NCBI RefSeq assembly: GCF_035621475.1
Contig: NZ_CP141799.1
Coordinates: 5,010,501 to 5,074,500, forward strand
From: Pseudomonas paeninsulae
Lineage (GTDB): Bacteria > Pseudomonadota > Gammaproteobacteria > Pseudomonadales > Pseudomonadaceae
Length of the DNA: 64,000 nucleotides
Reading direction: 5' to 3'
This document shows positions 7,830 through 18,105 of the stretch, piece by piece; position 1 is the first letter of the stretch, and each line of letters starts with the position of its first letter. Both the position numbers and the translations under genes were made by a program. The notes below the pieces were generated by a model. It was given only the letters and a program-made list of their open reading frames with translations, made no database searches and was not told where the DNA came from.

Positions 7830-10576
7830 GCGAGACGCCGACAGCCGTCGCCCGGCTGGACCAGGTCAGCTTGCGCTACGGCAAGACCTGCGCAGTGAAT
7901 GCGGTGAGCCTGGAGATTCCAGCACAACGCATGGTTGGCCTGATCGGCCCGGACGGCGTCGGCAAATCCAGCCTGCTGGCGCTGATCGCCGGCGCACGAA
8001 AGATTCAGGATGGGCGGATCGAGGTGCTCGGCGGCGACATGGCAACACGCCGCCACCGCCGCCAGGTCTGCCCGCATATCGCCTATATGCCCCAGGGCCT
8101 GGGCAAGAACCTCTACCCGACGCTCTCGGTGCTCGAGAACCTGGAGTTTTTCGGCCGCCTGTTCGGCCAGGACCACGCCGAGCGCACCCGGCGCATCGAC
8201 GACCTGCTCAGCAGCACCGGCCTGACCCCCTTTCGCGAGCGACCCGCGAGCAAGCTGTCCGGCGGTATGAAGCAAAAGCTCGGCCTGTGCTGCGCCTTGA
8301 TCCACGACCCCGACCTGCTGATCCTCGACGAACCGACCACCGGCGTCGACCCGCTGTCACGCAACCAGTTCTGGGAACTGATCGCTCGTATCCGTAGCCA
8401 ACGCCCGCAGATGAGTGTGCTGGTCGCCACCGCCTACATGGAGGAGGCCGAACGTTTCGACTGGCTGGTGGCCATGGATGCCGGTCAGGTGCTGGCCACC
8501 GGCACACCGCAAGAGCTGCGCGAGGCCAAGGGCTGCGCCACACTGGAAGACACCTTCATCGCCCTGCTACCGGAGGCAAGACGCCAGGGCCATCAGGCGC
8601 TGGTGATTCCACCCCGCACGCCGACTGCCAGGGGCGATGGAGCACCGCGTATTGCCATCGAAGCACGCGAGCTGACCTGTCGCTTCGGCGATTTCGTCGC
8701 CGTCGATCACGTCAACTTCCGTATCGAACGCGGGGAGATTTTCGGCTTCCTCGGCTCCAACGGCTGCGGCAAGTCCACCACCATGAAGGCCCTCACCGGC
8801 CTGCTTGAGACCAGCGAGGGCGAGGCCCTGCTGTTTGGCCAGACGGTGAATCCCAAGGACATGGCCACCCGCCGCCGGGTCGGCTATATGTCCCAGGCCT
8901 TCTCGCTGTATAGCGAACTGACGGTACGCCAGAACCTGGTGCTGCACGCTCAGTTGTTCCATGTACCGCGCCCCGAGATCGTCGAACGAGTGGCAGCGAT
9001 GGCCGAGCGCTTCGACCTGCAGGGCGTGCTCGATATGCTGCCCGAGCGCCTGCCGCTGGGGGTGCGCCAACGCCTGTCACTGGCGGTCGCGGTGATCCAC
9101 AAACCGGAAATCCTGATCCTCGACGAGCCCACCTCGGGCGTCGATCCGGTGGCCCGCGATGGCTTCTGGCAGCTGATGCTCGACCTGTCGCGCAACGATG
9201 GCGTGACCATCTTCATCTCCACCCACTTCATGAACGAGGCGCAACGCTGCGACCGCATTTCACTGATGCATGCCGGCAAGGTGCTGGCCAGCGACACGCC
9301 GCAACGCCTGATCGAGCGCCGCGGCCTGGCGACTCTGGAGGCGACCTTTATCGCCTACCTGGAAGAGGCGGCCAACGCCGGCCCGCACGCCGCCGCCAGC
9401 ACACCGCTCAGCCCCGATGCGGCGCCACAACCAGCACGCAATCGGCGCCAACACTTCAGCCTGCGCCGCCTGTTCAGCTACGCCCGCCGGGAAACCCTGG
9501 AACTGTACCGCGATCCAATTCGCGGCAGCATGGCCCTGCTCGGCACCGCGCTGCTGCTGTTCATCATCGGCTACGGCATCAGTCTGGATGTGGAGGACCT
9601 GACCTTCGCCGTACTCGACCGCGACCAGACCACCACCAGCATGGACTACCGCCTCAACCTGTCCGGCTCGCGCTACTTTATCGAACAGCCGCCGCTGCAG
9701 GGCTACGACGACCTGGAACGGCGCATGCGCAGCGGAAAAATCAGCCTGGCGGTGGAAATTCCGCCGGATTTCGGCCGCGACCTCAAGCGCGGCGCCCGCC
9801 CACAGATCAGCATGTGGATCGACGGAGCCATGCCGACCCGTGCGGAAACCATCAAGGCTTACGTGCAAGGCGTGCACGGCGACTACCTGGCCAACCTCGC
9901 GCGCAGCTCGAGCCTGGCGCCGCCCGCCAGCCCCGCCGGCCTGGAAGTGCGCTACCGCTACAACCCGGACGTGGAAAGCCTCAAGGCCATGGTCCCGGCG
10001 GTCATTCCGCTGTTGCTCATGTTGATTCCGGCGATGCTCACCGCCCTTGGCGTGGTGCGCGAAAAAGAGCTGGGCTCGATCATCAACCTGTACGTCACGC
10101 CGGTGACGCGCCTGGAATTCCTGCTCGGCAAGCAGTTGCCCTACATCGCCCTGGGCATGCTCAACTTCATCCTGTTGCTGCTGTTGGCCGTGACCCTGTT
10201 CGATGTGCCGCTCAAGGGCAGCCTGGCAACCCTGCTGCTCGGCGGCCTGCTCTACATCACCTGCGCCACCGGCCTCGGCCTGCTGATCTCGATCTTTACC
10301 CGTAGCCAGATCGCCGCAGTCTTCGGTACCGCTATCGCCACCCTGCTGCCGGCCATCCAATTCTCCGGGTTGATCTACCCAGTCTCGTCCCTGGAGGGGG
10401 TCGGCGCGCTGATCGGCAACATCTACCCGACCTCGCACTTTCTGGTGATCAGCCGCGGCACCTTTTCCAAGGCCCTGGGTTTCGCCGATCTGTACACGGC
10501 GTTCGGCGCCCTGCTACTGACGATCCCGTTGCTGACCCTGCTCTGCGCAGGCTTCCTCAAGAAGCAGGAGGCCTGA
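7826..10576 (+). CDS. rbbA: RbbA-like ABC protein: two ATPase domains fused to an ABC-2 permease
   Basis: A 916-residue fusion. ATPase domain 1 (about residues 7-225) has Walker [10 protein letters not shown], signature LSGGMKQ and Walker [11 protein letters not shown]. ATPase domain 2 (about 275-505) has Walker [10 protein letters not shown] and Walker [10 protein letters not shown] but a degenerate signature, LPLGVRQ. The C-terminal ABC-2 permease (about 550-905) has an N-terminal helix, a periplasmic loop and five more helices. This is the architecture and length of E. coli RbbA, called a ribosome-associated ATPase, although the membrane part and neighbours argue for export. It overlaps the next gene by one base. 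Confidence 0.88.
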   Translation: MSETPTAVARLDQVSLRYGKTCAVNAVSLEIPAQRMVGLIGPDGVGKSSLLALIAGARKIQDGRIEVLGGDMATRRHRRQVCPHIAYMPQGLGKNLYPTLSVLENLEFFGRLFGQDHAERTRRIDDLLSSTGLTPFRERPASKLSGGMKQKLGLCCALIHDPDLLILDEPTTGVDPLSRNQFWELIARIRSQRPQMSVLVATAYMEEAERFDWLVAMDAGQVLATGTPQELREAKGCATLEDTFIALLPEARRQGHQALVIPPRTPTARGDGAPRIAIEARELTCRFGDFVAVDHVNFRIERGEIFGFLGSNGCGKSTTMKALTGLLETSEGEALLFGQTVNPKDMATRRRVGYMSQAFSLYSELTVRQNLVLHAQLFHVPRPEIVERVAAMAERFDLQGVLDMLPERLPLGVRQRLSLAVAVIHKPEILILDEPTSGVDPVARDGFWQLMLDLSRNDGVTIFISTHFMNEAQRCDRISLMHAGKVLASDTPQRLIERRGLATLEATFIAYLEEAANAGPHAAASTPLSPDAAPQPARNRRQHFSLRRLFSYARRETLELYRDPIRGSMALLGTALLLFIIGYGISLDVEDLTFAVLDRDQTTTSMDYRLNLSGSRYFIEQPPLQGYDDLERRMRSGKISLAVEIPPDFGRDLKRGARPQISMWIDGAMPTRAETIKAYVQGVHGDYLANLARSSSLAPPASPAGLEVRYRYNPDVESLKAMVPAVIPLLLMLIPAMLTALGVVREKELGSIINLYVTPVTRLEFLLGKQLPYIALGMLNFILLLLLAVTLFDVPLKGSLATLLLGGLLYITCATGLGLLISIFTRSQIAAVFGTAIATLLPAIQFSGLIYPVSSLEGVGALIGNIYPTSHFLVISRGTFSKALGFADLYTAFGALLLTIPLLTLLCAGFLKKQEA

Positions 10577-11700
10577 TGCGCAAGCTGGCCAATATCGCCC
10601 ACCTCGGCCTCAAGGAATTTCGCAGCCTGCAACGCGATATCGCCCTGCTGCTGCTGATCGTCTGGGCCTTCAGCATCGGCGTGTACTCCTCCGCCACCAG
10701 CATGCCGGAGAGCCTGGCCCATGCCTCCATCGCCGTGGTCGATGAAGACCAGTCGCCACTGTCCGAGCGCCTGATCAACGCTTTCCAGCCACCTTATTTC
10801 CGCACCCCGGCGCGCATCGACCTGAGCCAGATGGACCGCGGCATGGATGCCGGGCTGTACACCTTCACCCTGAACATTCCGCCGAACTTCCAGCGCGACG
10901 TGCTGGCTGGCCACTCGCCGACAATCCAGCTCAACGTCGATGCCACCCAGGTCAGCCAAGCCTTTACCGGTGCCGGTTATATCCAGAGCATCGGCGCCAG
11001 CGAGGTTGCCGCGTTCGTTCGCCGCTACCGCGCCCCCGTGGCACAAAGTGCCGAGCTGGCGGTACGGGTGAAGTTCAACCCGAACTTGACCCGCGCCTGG
11101 TTCGGCTCGGTGATGGAAGTGATCAACCAGATCACCATGCTGTCGATCATCCTCACCGGCGCCGCGCTGATCCGCGAACGCGAGCACGGCACCATCGAAC
11201 ACTTGCTGGTGATGCCGGTCACGCCACTGGAGATCATGCTGGCCAAGGTCTGGTCGATGGGCCTGGTGGTGCTGGTGGCGAGCGCGCTGTCGCTGACCCT
11301 GGTGGTGCAGGGCTGGCTGCAGGTGCCAATCACCGGATCGCTCGGACTGTTCCTGTTCGGCGCGGCACTGCACCTGTTCGCCACTACCTCGATGGGCATC
11401 TTCTTCGGCACCGTAGCGCGCTCGATGCCGCAACTGGGGCTGCTGATCATCCTGGTGCTGATCCCGCTGCAGATACTGTCCGGTGGCACCACACCGCGCG
11501 AGAGCATGCCGGAGTTGGTGCAGCAGATCATGCTGGCCGCACCCACCACTCACTTCGTCAGCCTGGCCCAGGCGATTCTTTATCGCGGCGCCGGGCTAGC
11601 CATCGTCTGGCCGCAGCTCCTGGCCATCTTCGCCATCGGCACGCTGTTCTTCGCCGCAGCCCTGCTGCGCTTTCGCAAGACCTTGGCGCAGATGGCCTGA
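10576..11700 (+). CDS. yhhJ: ABC-2 type permease (YhhJ-like)
   Basis: A 374-residue inner-membrane permease of the ABC2_membrane_3 family. An N-terminal membrane helix (about 22-40) is followed by a ~130-residue periplasmic domain, then a cluster of helices in the C-terminal half with the ReREhGTIEHLLVMPVTPLE cytoplasmic turn that is typical of the family. It probably pairs with the permease domain of the upstream fusion protein to form the heterodimeric channel. The start overlaps the upstream stop (TGATG), so the genes are coupled. Confidence 0.9.
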   Translation: MRKLANIAHLGLKEFRSLQRDIALLLLIVWAFSIGVYSSATSMPESLAHASIAVVDEDQSPLSERLINAFQPPYFRTPARIDLSQMDRGMDAGLYTFTLNIPPNFQRDVLAGHSPTIQLNVDATQVSQAFTGAGYIQSIGASEVAAFVRRYRAPVAQSAELAVRVKFNPNLTRAWFGSVMEVINQITMLSIILTGAALIREREHGTIEHLLVMPVTPLEIMLAKVWSMGLVVLVASALSLTLVVQGWLQVPITGSLGLFLFGAALHLFATTSMGIFFGTVARSMPQLGLLIILVLIPLQILSGGTTPRESMPELVQQIMLAAPTTHFVSLAQAILYRGAGLAIVWPQLLAIFAIGTLFFAAALLRFRKTLAQMA

Positions 11701-11730
11701 GACGACCACCCCCCGCCATGGCCAGCGCGC

Positions 11731-12144
11731 TTACTGGATGATCAGGTTGTTGAACAACAGGTCGTCCACCAGTGGCTGGCCTTCTTCCTGATTGAGCACA
11801 TCCTGCACCTGCTTGAGCGCTTCCTGGCGCAGCACCTCTTTGCCGCCGGCCACCCCGATGCTCGCCTCGGTTTGCTGGGAAAACAGCATCACCAGCTGAT
11901 TGCGAATCAGCGGCTCGTGGTGTTTGACCTTGGTCTCGGCTGCAGCGCCGCTGACCCGCAGCGCGATATCCGCCTTGAAAAACTTGAGCTTGGGCCCTGC
12001 ACCGAAATTACCCACCAACGCCGGCACCAGGCTGACATAGGCAACCGCCGGCGGTGCGCCCTCTTCCGGCTCTTTCACCGCTTCCTCGGCAAATGCCATC
12101 ACGGGCAGGGACAGGGCCAACAACAGTGCTATCCAGACTTTCAC
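11731..12144 (-). CDS. Orphan FliL-like secreted protein
   Basis: A 137-residue protein with a signal peptide (VKVWIALLLALSLPVMAFA, cleavage after AFA) and a C-terminal FliL-type domain with KFFKADIALRVSG, VKHHEPLIRNQLVMLFS and the QVLNQEEGQPLVDDLLFNN end. I prefer the GTG at 12144-12142 because GGAGG lies 10 bases before it and it begins with the signal peptide; the frame is open further upstream. No flagellar genes are near. FliL controls stator action at the motor; this copy lacks a lasting membrane anchor, so its function is unclear. Confidence 0.83.
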   Translation of the reverse strand: MKVWIALLLALSLPVMAFAEEAVKEPEEGAPPAVAYVSLVPALVGNFGAGPKLKFFKADIALRVSGAAAETKVKHHEPLIRNQLVMLFSQQTEASIGVAGGKEVLRQEALKQVQDVLNQEEGQPLVDDLLFNNLIIQ

Positions 12145-12321
12145 AGGGGGTATTCCTCCACAGGGCCGCCTAGCATAGCCATAGCTGGGCCGCAGCCCAA
12201 GCCCTGGCGCGCGTGAAATAGCCCGCATACTTATGCCGCGCCATCAGACACGACCATGCTCGTTGACCGAACGGCCCTCGCCTCTACACTGCAAAACCAT
12301 CATCCGCAGAGGAAAAGCCCG

Positions 12322-13299
12322 ATGAAAGCCATGCTGTGCAAAGCCTTCGGCCCCGCCGAAACCCTGGTACTGGAAGAAATCGCCAGCCCCGAAGCGAAGA
12401 ACAACGAAATCCTGCTCGACGTGCACGCGGCTGGGGTCAACTTCCCCGACACCCTGATCATCGAGGGCAAATACCAGTTCAAGCCGCCCTTCCCCTTCTC
12501 CCCCGGTGGCGAAGCGGCGGGTGTGGTGACGGCAGTGGGCGGGAAGGTCAGTCACCTGCAAGTCGGGGACCGGGTAATGGCCCTGACCGGCTGGGGTAGC
12601 TTTGCCGAACAGGTCGCAGTTGCGGGCTACAACGTCATGCCGATCCCACCGAACATGGATTTCAGTACCGCCGCCGCCTTCGGCATGACCTATGGCACCT
12701 CGATGCACGCGCTCAAGCAGCGCGCCAACCTGCAGCCGGGAGAAACCCTGCTGGTACTCGGCGCCTCCGGTGGCGTCGGTCTGGCGGCGGTGGAAATCGG
12801 CAAGGCCATGGGCGCCAAGGTGATTGCCGCGGCGAGCAGCGCAGAGAAGCTGGCCGTGGCCAAGGCCGCTGGCGCCGACGAGCTGATCAACTACAGCGAC
12901 AACAACCTGAAAGATGAAATCAAGCGCCTGACCGGCGGCAAGGGTGCCGACGTGATTTACGATCCGGTGGGTGGCGACCTGTTCGATCAGGCCATCCGCA
13001 GCATCGCCTGGAATGGCCGCCTGCTGGTGGTCGGCTTCGCCAGTGGGCGCATCCCCGAACTACCGGTCAACCTGGCTCTGCTCAAGGGTGCCGCCGTGGT
13101 CGGGGTGTTCTGGGGCTCTTTCGCCCAGCGCCAGCCGCAGGACAACGCCGCCAACTTCCAACAGCTGTTTGCCTGGCATGCCGAAGGCAAGCTCAAGCCG
13201 CTGGTCTCGCAAACCTTCCCGCTTGAGCAGGCCGCCCAAGCGATCGACACCCTCGGTCAGCGCAAGGCAGTGGGCAAGGTGGTGGTGCAGGTACGCTGA
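12322..13299 (+). CDS. NADPH:quinone oxidoreductase, zinc-independent MDR family
   Basis: A 325-residue medium-chain dehydrogenase/reductase. The N-terminal GroES-like domain (MKAMLCKAFGPAETLVLEEI, then GVNFPDTLIIEGKYQ) is followed by a Rossmann domain with GASGGVGLAAVEIGKAMGAK (about 145-164), the NADPH-binding motif of quinone reductases. Zinc-binding cysteines are absent. The frame is open 66 bases further upstream but ATG 12322 has AGAGGA at 12308-12313. It reduces quinones or acts on enoyl-type substrates; the exact substrate cannot be told. It is a single gene between convergent and divergent neighbours. Confidence 0.9.
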   Translation: MKAMLCKAFGPAETLVLEEIASPEAKNNEILLDVHAAGVNFPDTLIIEGKYQFKPPFPFSPGGEAAGVVTAVGGKVSHLQVGDRVMALTGWGSFAEQVAVAGYNVMPIPPNMDFSTAAAFGMTYGTSMHALKQRANLQPGETLLVLGASGGVGLAAVEIGKAMGAKVIAAASSAEKLAVAKAAGADELINYSDNNLKDEIKRLTGGKGADVIYDPVGGDLFDQAIRSIAWNGRLLVVGFASGRIPELPVNLALLKGAAVVGVFWGSFAQRQPQDNAANFQQLFAWHAEGKLKPLVSQTFPLEQAAQAIDTLGQRKAVGKVVVQVR

Positions 13300-13305
13300 G
13301 CCTTC

Positions 13306-13376
13306 GGGTGGATGACGCTCTTTCTTTCATCCACCTCTAAGCCTGACGGTGGATCGGTGAAGCGCGCTCCACCCTA
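13306..13376. repeat. Paired GGTGGA palindromes between convergent genes
   Basis: Two hairpins sit back to back: GGTGGATG (13307-13314) with CATCCACC (13328-13335), and GGTGGA (13348-13353) with TCCACC (13368-13373). They separate the quinone reductase from the convergent ferredoxin-reductase gene and may end transcription from either side. The sequence style resembles the larger element at 58192-58328. Confidence 0.55.
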
Positions 13377-14342
13377 CGCACGCGGCGCGTAGGCGAAAAC
13401 GTCGGCGCGCATCTGCCGGGCATCCATGCCGGCTTCGACCAGCGCGTCCAGGGTCGCGTAGACCATGGTCGGCGAGCCACTGGCATACACATGCAATGGC
13501 TTGAGATCGGCGAAGTCCTCGCGCACCGCCTCGTGCAACAGCCCGCAACGACCCTGCCAGCCGCACTGATCGCTGACCACCTGGTGCAGAAACAGGTTCG
13601 GTAACGACTGCCACTCGACCCAGCAGGGCAGCTCATAGAAATCTTCCGGCCGCCGCGCGCCCCAGTACAGATGTACGGGGTGGGGGAAGCCGGCCGCGCG
13701 GCAGTGCTCGATCAGGCTGCGCATCTGCGCCATGCCGGTACCGGCGGCGATCAACACCAACGGGCCGTCCGGCAACTCGGCCAGATGGGTGTCGCCAAAC
13801 GGCACCTGTATCCGCGCGAAGCCCTGTCCGCGCAGGTGCTCGATGACCGCGATACTGGACGGGTCACGCGCCAGAATATGCAACTCCAGCTCACGCCCGG
13901 ACTGCGGCGCCGACGCCAGGGAAAAGGCGGCGTACTCGCCCTCCGCCCGCTGCAGTAGCAGATACTGGCCGGCGTGATAACGCGGCAACTTGCCAGCCGG
14001 TGCACGCAGGCGTACCCGGAACACGTCGCCACCGGCGTCGTGGCATTCGATCAGCTGGCAGTTCAACTCGCGCACCGGCAGTTCGCCAGGGGCCAGCACA
14101 CCATCCCAGAGCAGCACACACTCCTGCTCGGGCTCGGCTAGGCAGGCGAACACCTCGCCATGCTCATGGGTTTGGCCTGCCTGACGCACCCGACCGTTGA
14201 CCAGCAGGGCCGCACAAATATGACAGTTGCCATTGCGACAGCTCTGCGGGCAGTCGTAACCGAGCCGGCGCGCCGCATCGAGAATGCGCTCGCCACGTTC
14301 GACGTCGAGTACGGCACCTGAGGGTTGCAGGGTAACTTTCAT
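13374..14342 (-). CDS. 2Fe-2S ferredoxin / flavin reductase fusion (CDP-6-deoxy-delta-3,4-glucoseen reductase type)
   Basis: A 322-residue electron-transfer flavoprotein. Residues 1-85 form a plant-type ferredoxin with Cys31, Cys35, Cys40, Cys43 and later Cys67/Cys75; the 35/40/43 spacing fits the 2Fe-2S motif. Then comes an FAD-binding beta barrel (YHAGQYLLL) and an NAD domain (LVLIAAGTGMAQMRSLIE). The ATG at 14342 starts the ferredoxin domain. Pseudomonas copies are often named after the sugar dehydratase E3, but no deoxysugar genes are here. It lies next to ubiD, like E. coli fre, so supplying reduced flavin or electrons is a reasonable guess. Confidence 0.87.
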   Translation of the reverse strand: MKVTLQPSGAVLDVERGERILDAARRLGYDCPQSCRNGNCHICAALLVNGRVRQAGQTHEHGEVFACLAEPEQECVLLWDGVLAPGELPVRELNCQLIECHDAGGDVFRVRLRAPAGKLPRYHAGQYLLLQRAEGEYAAFSLASAPQSGRELELHILARDPSSIAVIEHLRGQGFARIQVPFGDTHLAELPDGPLVLIAAGTGMAQMRSLIEHCRAAGFPHPVHLYWGARRPEDFYELPCWVEWQSLPNLFLHQVVSDQCGWQGRCGLLHEAVREDFADLKPLHVYASGSPTMVYATLDALVEAGMDARQMRADVFAYAPRA

Positions 14343-14442
14343 AGCGTTTTCAATCCAAAGCACACACCCGCGGCCTGGCCCGGGTTGCGCACGCATTGCA
14401 GTAAACGCGGCCGCAGCCGCACAGATATCCAGCCACGGTGCA

Positions 14443-15909
14443 TCAGTCGATCCCCAACTGCGCCCATAGATCGTCGACCCGACGCTTGACCGCCTCATCC
14501 TGAACGATCGCCCGACCCCATTCGCGGCTGGTTTCACCCGGCCATTTGTGGGTGGCGTCCAGACCCATTTTGCTACCTAGACCGGAGATCGGCGAGGCGA
14601 AATCCAGGTAATCAATCGGGGTGTTTTCGATCAACACGGTATCGCGCTTGGGATCCATGCGCGTGGTGATGGCCCAGATCACATCATTCCAGTCGCGTGC
14701 ATTGATGTCGTCGTCGGTGACTATGACGAACTTGGTGTACATGAACTGTCGCAAAAACGACCAGACGCCGAGCATTACCCGCTTGGCGTGTCCGGGGTAC
14801 TGTTTCTTGATGGTCACCACCGCCATGCGGTACGAGCAGCCTTCGGGCGGCAGGTAGAAGTCGGTGATTTCCGGGAACTGCTTCTGCAGGATCGGCACGA
14901 ACACTTCATTCAGCGCCACCCCGAGGATCGCCGGCTCATCCGGCGGCCGCCCGGTGTAGGTGCTGTGGTAGATCGGCTTCTGCCGGCGGGTGATGCGCTC
15001 GACGGTGAACACCGGGAAGCGGTCCACCTCGTTGTAGTAACCGGTGTGGTCGCCATAGGGACCTTCATCGGCCATCTCGCCGGGATGAATCACCCCTTCG
15101 AGGACGATCTCGGCGCTGGCCGGCACCTGCAGCTCACTGCCTCGGCACTTCACCAACTCGGTGCGGTGGCCGCGCAACAACCCGGCGAAGGCATATTCGG
15201 ACAGGCTATCCGGCACCGGGGTAACCGCACCGAGGATGGTCGCCGGATCGGCGCCCAGGGCCACGGCTACCGGATAAGGCCGATCCGGGTACTTCTCGCA
15301 CCAGTCACGGAAATCCAGAGCACCGCCGCGATGGCTGAGCCAGCGCATGATCAGCTTGTTGCGGCCGATCACCTGCTGGCGATAAATGCCGAGGTTCTGC
15401 CGTTCCTTGTTCGGCCCCTTGGTGATGGTCAGGCCCCAGGTGATCAGCGGACCGACATCGCCCGGCCAGCAGGTCTGCACCGGCAACTTGCCGAGGTCGA
15501 CGTCATCGCCCTCCTCGATCACTTCCTGGCAGGGCGCGTCTTTCAGCACCTTGGGCGCCATAGCCAGCACCTTCCTGAAGATCGGCAGCTTCGACCAGGC
15601 GTCTTTCAGGCCTTTCGGCGGCTCGGGCTCCTTCAGGAACGCCAGCAACTTGCCGATCTCGCGCAACTCGCTGACCTCTTCCGCGCCCATGCCCAGGGCC
15701 ACCCGCTTGGGCGTGCCGAACAGATTGCCGAGTACCGGCATGTCGAAGCCCGTGGGGTTTTCGAACAGCAGCGCCGGGCCGCCCTTGCGCAGGGTGCGGT
15801 CGCAGATTTCGGTCATTTCCAGCACGGGAGAAACCGGCGTCTGGATGCGTTTGAGTTCGCCGCGCTGTTCCAGTCCGCGGATAAAGTCGCGCAGGTCGCG
15901 ATACTGCAT
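14443..15909 (-). CDS. ubiD: 4-hydroxy-3-polyprenylbenzoate decarboxylase UbiD
   Basis: A 488-residue prenylated-FMN dependent decarboxylase of ubiquinone synthesis. The N-terminal [19 protein letters not shown], the metal/prFMN region with [20 protein letters not shown], and the catalytic acid stretch [20 protein letters not shown] are as in E. coli UbiD, and the length is the same. It acts in the cytoplasm with the flavin prenyltransferase UbiX, which is not in the window. It is followed by the flavin reductase gene on the same strand. Confidence 0.96.
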   Translation of the reverse strand: MQYRDLRDFIRGLEQRGELKRIQTPVSPVLEMTEICDRTLRKGGPALLFENPTGFDMPVLGNLFGTPKRVALGMGAEEVSELREIGKLLAFLKEPEPPKGLKDAWSKLPIFRKVLAMAPKVLKDAPCQEVIEEGDDVDLGKLPVQTCWPGDVGPLITWGLTITKGPNKERQNLGIYRQQVIGRNKLIMRWLSHRGGALDFRDWCEKYPDRPYPVAVALGADPATILGAVTPVPDSLSEYAFAGLLRGHRTELVKCRGSELQVPASAEIVLEGVIHPGEMADEGPYGDHTGYYNEVDRFPVFTVERITRRQKPIYHSTYTGRPPDEPAILGVALNEVFVPILQKQFPEITDFYLPPEGCSYRMAVVTIKKQYPGHAKRVMLGVWSFLRQFMYTKFVIVTDDDINARDWNDVIWAITTRMDPKRDTVLIENTPIDYLDFASPISGLGSKMGLDATHKWPGETSREWGRAIVQDEAVKRRVDDLWAQLGID

Positions 15910-15997
15910 GCAGGAGCCTCGTGTCGGGCATACCAGTCGGGGCGCAAAGTTTAGCGCCGAACTGGGTTATTCAGAAGGATTGGCAGTGCGCAGACAC

Positions 15998-16020
15998 ACA
16001 AAAGCCGGGTTTCCCCGGCC
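15998..16020 (-). terminator. Rho-independent terminator after rho
   Basis: Read on the minus strand: GCCGGG, GAAA loop, CCCGGC, then TTTTG. It lies about 20 bases beyond the rho stop codon. Confidence 0.8.
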
Positions 16021-16039
16021 TCTGCGAGACTCGCGCGAC

Positions 16040-17299
16040 TTACTTGCGACGCATCGACAGGAAGAACTCTTCGTTGGTCTTGGTCGCTTTCAGCTTGTCG
16101 ATGAGGAACTCGATGGCGGCGACTTCGTCCATCGGGTGCAGCAGTTTGCGCAGGATCCACATGCGCTGCAACTCGTCTTCGGCGGTCAGCAACTCTTCGC
16201 GGCGGGTGCCCGAGCGGTTGATGTTGATCGCCGGGAACACGCGCTTCTCGGCGATGCGACGATCCAACGGCAGCTCCATGTTGCCAGTGCCTTTGAATTC
16301 CTCGTAGATCACCTCGTCCATCTTCGAGCCGGTTTCCACCAGCGCGGTGGCGATGATGGTCAGCGAGCCGCCTTCCTCGATGTTACGCGCCGCGCCGAAG
16401 AAACGCTTTGGCTTCTCCAGGGCGTGGGCGTCGACACCACCGGTGAGGACCTTGCCGGAGCTCGGGATCACGGTGTTGTAGGCGCGCGCCAGACGGGTGA
16501 TGGAGTCGAGCAGGATGACCACATCCTTCTTGTGTTCGACCAGGCGCTTGGCCTTTTCGATCACCATCTCGGCAACCTGCACGTGGCGGGTTGGCGGCTC
16601 GTCGAAGGTAGAAGCGACCACTTCGCCGCGCACGGTGCGTTGCATTTCGGTCACTTCTTCCGGGCGCTCGTCGATCAGCAAGACGATCAGGTGGCACTCG
16701 GGATTGTTGCGCGCGATGTTCGCCGCGATGTTCTGCAGCATGATGGTCTTGCCGGCTTTCGGCGGCGCCACGATCAGGCCGCGCTGGCCCTTGCCGATCG
16801 GCGCGCAGAGGTCGATCACCCGACCGGTGATGTCCTCGGTGGAGCCGTTGCCGGCTTCCATGATCAGGCGCTTGGTGGGGAACAACGGCGTCAGGTTCTC
16901 GAACAGAATCTTGTTCTTGGCGTTCTCTGGGCGATCGTAGTTGATCGTATCGACCTTGAGCAGCGCGAAGTAACGCTCGCCTTCTTTCGGCGGGCGGATC
17001 TTGCCGACGATGGTATCGCCAGTACGCAGGTTGAAGCGGCGGATCTGGCTCGGCGACACGTAAATGTCATCGGGGCCGGCGAGATACGAGGCATCCGCGG
17101 AGCGGAGGAAGCCGAAACCGTCCTGGAGAATCTCCAGCACGCCATCACCGGAGATTTCCTCACCGCTTTTAGCGTGTTTTTTCAACAGCGAGAAAATCAC
17201 GTCCTGCTTGCGCGAACGGGCCATGTTTTCCAGGCCCTGTTGTTCGGCGAGTTCCAGCAGTTCGGTGATCGGCTTTTGCTTGAGTTCGGTCAGATTCAT
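16040..17299 (-). CDS. rho: Transcription termination factor Rho
   Basis: A 419-residue hexameric RNA helicase. The N-terminal Rho_N and cold-shock RNA-binding domains ([20 protein letters not shown]) precede the ATPase core with Walker A APPKAGKT, Walker [11 protein letters not shown] and the Q/R loops ([20 protein letters not shown]). Length equals that of typical Rho proteins. The trxA-rho order is conserved in Pseudomonas and many relatives. The ~245-base untranslated stretch upstream fits the known self-attenuation of rho, though no specific leader structure was made out. Confidence 0.98.
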   Translation of the reverse strand: MNLTELKQKPITELLELAEQQGLENMARSRKQDVIFSLLKKHAKSGEEISGDGVLEILQDGFGFLRSADASYLAGPDDIYVSPSQIRRFNLRTGDTIVGKIRPPKEGERYFALLKVDTINYDRPENAKNKILFENLTPLFPTKRLIMEAGNGSTEDITGRVIDLCAPIGKGQRGLIVAPPKAGKTIMLQNIAANIARNNPECHLIVLLIDERPEEVTEMQRTVRGEVVASTFDEPPTRHVQVAEMVIEKAKRLVEHKKDVVILLDSITRLARAYNTVIPSSGKVLTGGVDAHALEKPKRFFGAARNIEEGGSLTIIATALVETGSKMDEVIYEEFKGTGNMELPLDRRIAEKRVFPAININRSGTRREELLTAEDELQRMWILRKLLHPMDEVAAIEFLIDKLKATKTNEEFFLSMRRK

Positions 17300-17500
17300 A
17301 GGAATGACGTAATCATGAAGGAGGGGAAATAAGCTATTCAGCTTGGGAGGCCGCGCCGCTAAAAGGCGATTGGATCGCCAGCGTGTATCGAAGGTATTCG
17401 CGTAGGAATCCGTCGGCGACGGCTTGCAGGGGGCTGCATAGGAAATACAGCGAGGCCGAATGTAACACCGGTTTTAGCGGCACGTCCAGCACTCAGACAG

Positions 17501-17529
17501 AAAAAAGCCCCACCATATGCGGGGCTTCT
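17501..17529 (-). terminator. Rho-independent terminator after trxA
   Basis: On the minus strand GAAGCCCC and GGGGC pair around a GCATATGGT loop and are followed by six T (17506-17501). It ends the trxA transcript before rho. Confidence 0.8.
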
Positions 17530-17544
17530 TCATCACGAGCTGGC

Positions 17545-17871
17545 TCAGATGTTGCTGTCGAGGAAAGCCGCCAGCTGCGACTTCGACAACGCGCCAACCT
17601 TGGTGGCCTCGACATTGCCGTTCTTGAACAGCATCAGCGTCGGAATGCCACGCACGCCGTACTTCGGCGGGGTGTCCTGATTTTCGTCGATGTTCAGCTT
17701 GCAGACTTTCAGCTTGCCTTGGTAGGTCTGGGCGATTTCGTCCAGGACCGGAGCAATCATCTTGCACGGGCCGCACCACTCAGCCCAGTAGTCAACCAGC
17801 ACCGGACCTTCGGCCTGGATCACATCCTGATCGAAACTGGCGTCGCTGACATTGGTGATGAATTCGCTCAT
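17545..17871 (-). CDS. trxA: Thioredoxin 1
   Basis: A 108-residue cytoplasmic thioredoxin. The redox site is WCGPCK (residues ~31-36) and the cis-proline loop is [11 protein letters not shown]. The frame is open upstream but the ATG at 17871 gives the normal thioredoxin length and N-terminus ([14 protein letters not shown]). It reduces disulfides in ribonucleotide reductase, PAPS reductase and other proteins. Confidence 0.97.
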   Translation of the reverse strand: MSEFITNVSDASFDQDVIQAEGPVLVDYWAEWCGPCKMIAPVLDEIAQTYQGKLKVCKLNIDENQDTPPKYGVRGIPTLMLFKNGNVEATKVGALSKSQLAAFLDSNI

Positions 17872-17957
17872 GGAAAATCTCCGTGTTCGGAAGCAAAAAT
17901 TGGTCGCCATCATAGCCCGCCTTTCCCGACACAGGAAGGCGAACGCCATTGAGACTA

Positions 17958-17986
17958 TCTATAGGCCTTGGCAAAGAACCGCGCAA
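17958..17986 (-). promoter_or_regulatory. sigma-70 promoter of trxA
   Basis: On the minus strand TTGCGC (17986-17981), a 17-base spacer, and TATAGA (17963-17958), about 87 bases before the trxA start. Confidence 0.55.
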
Positions 17987-18105
17987 CTCCAGCCGTAAAC
18001 AACGGACCCTCCAGCCCAAGACAACAGCCTGCGACATCAGTATGCGTTGGCGTGCCCCACCTATCGTGGCACGATGGCGGCGTACCGCATTGAGAAAGCC
18101 CCATC

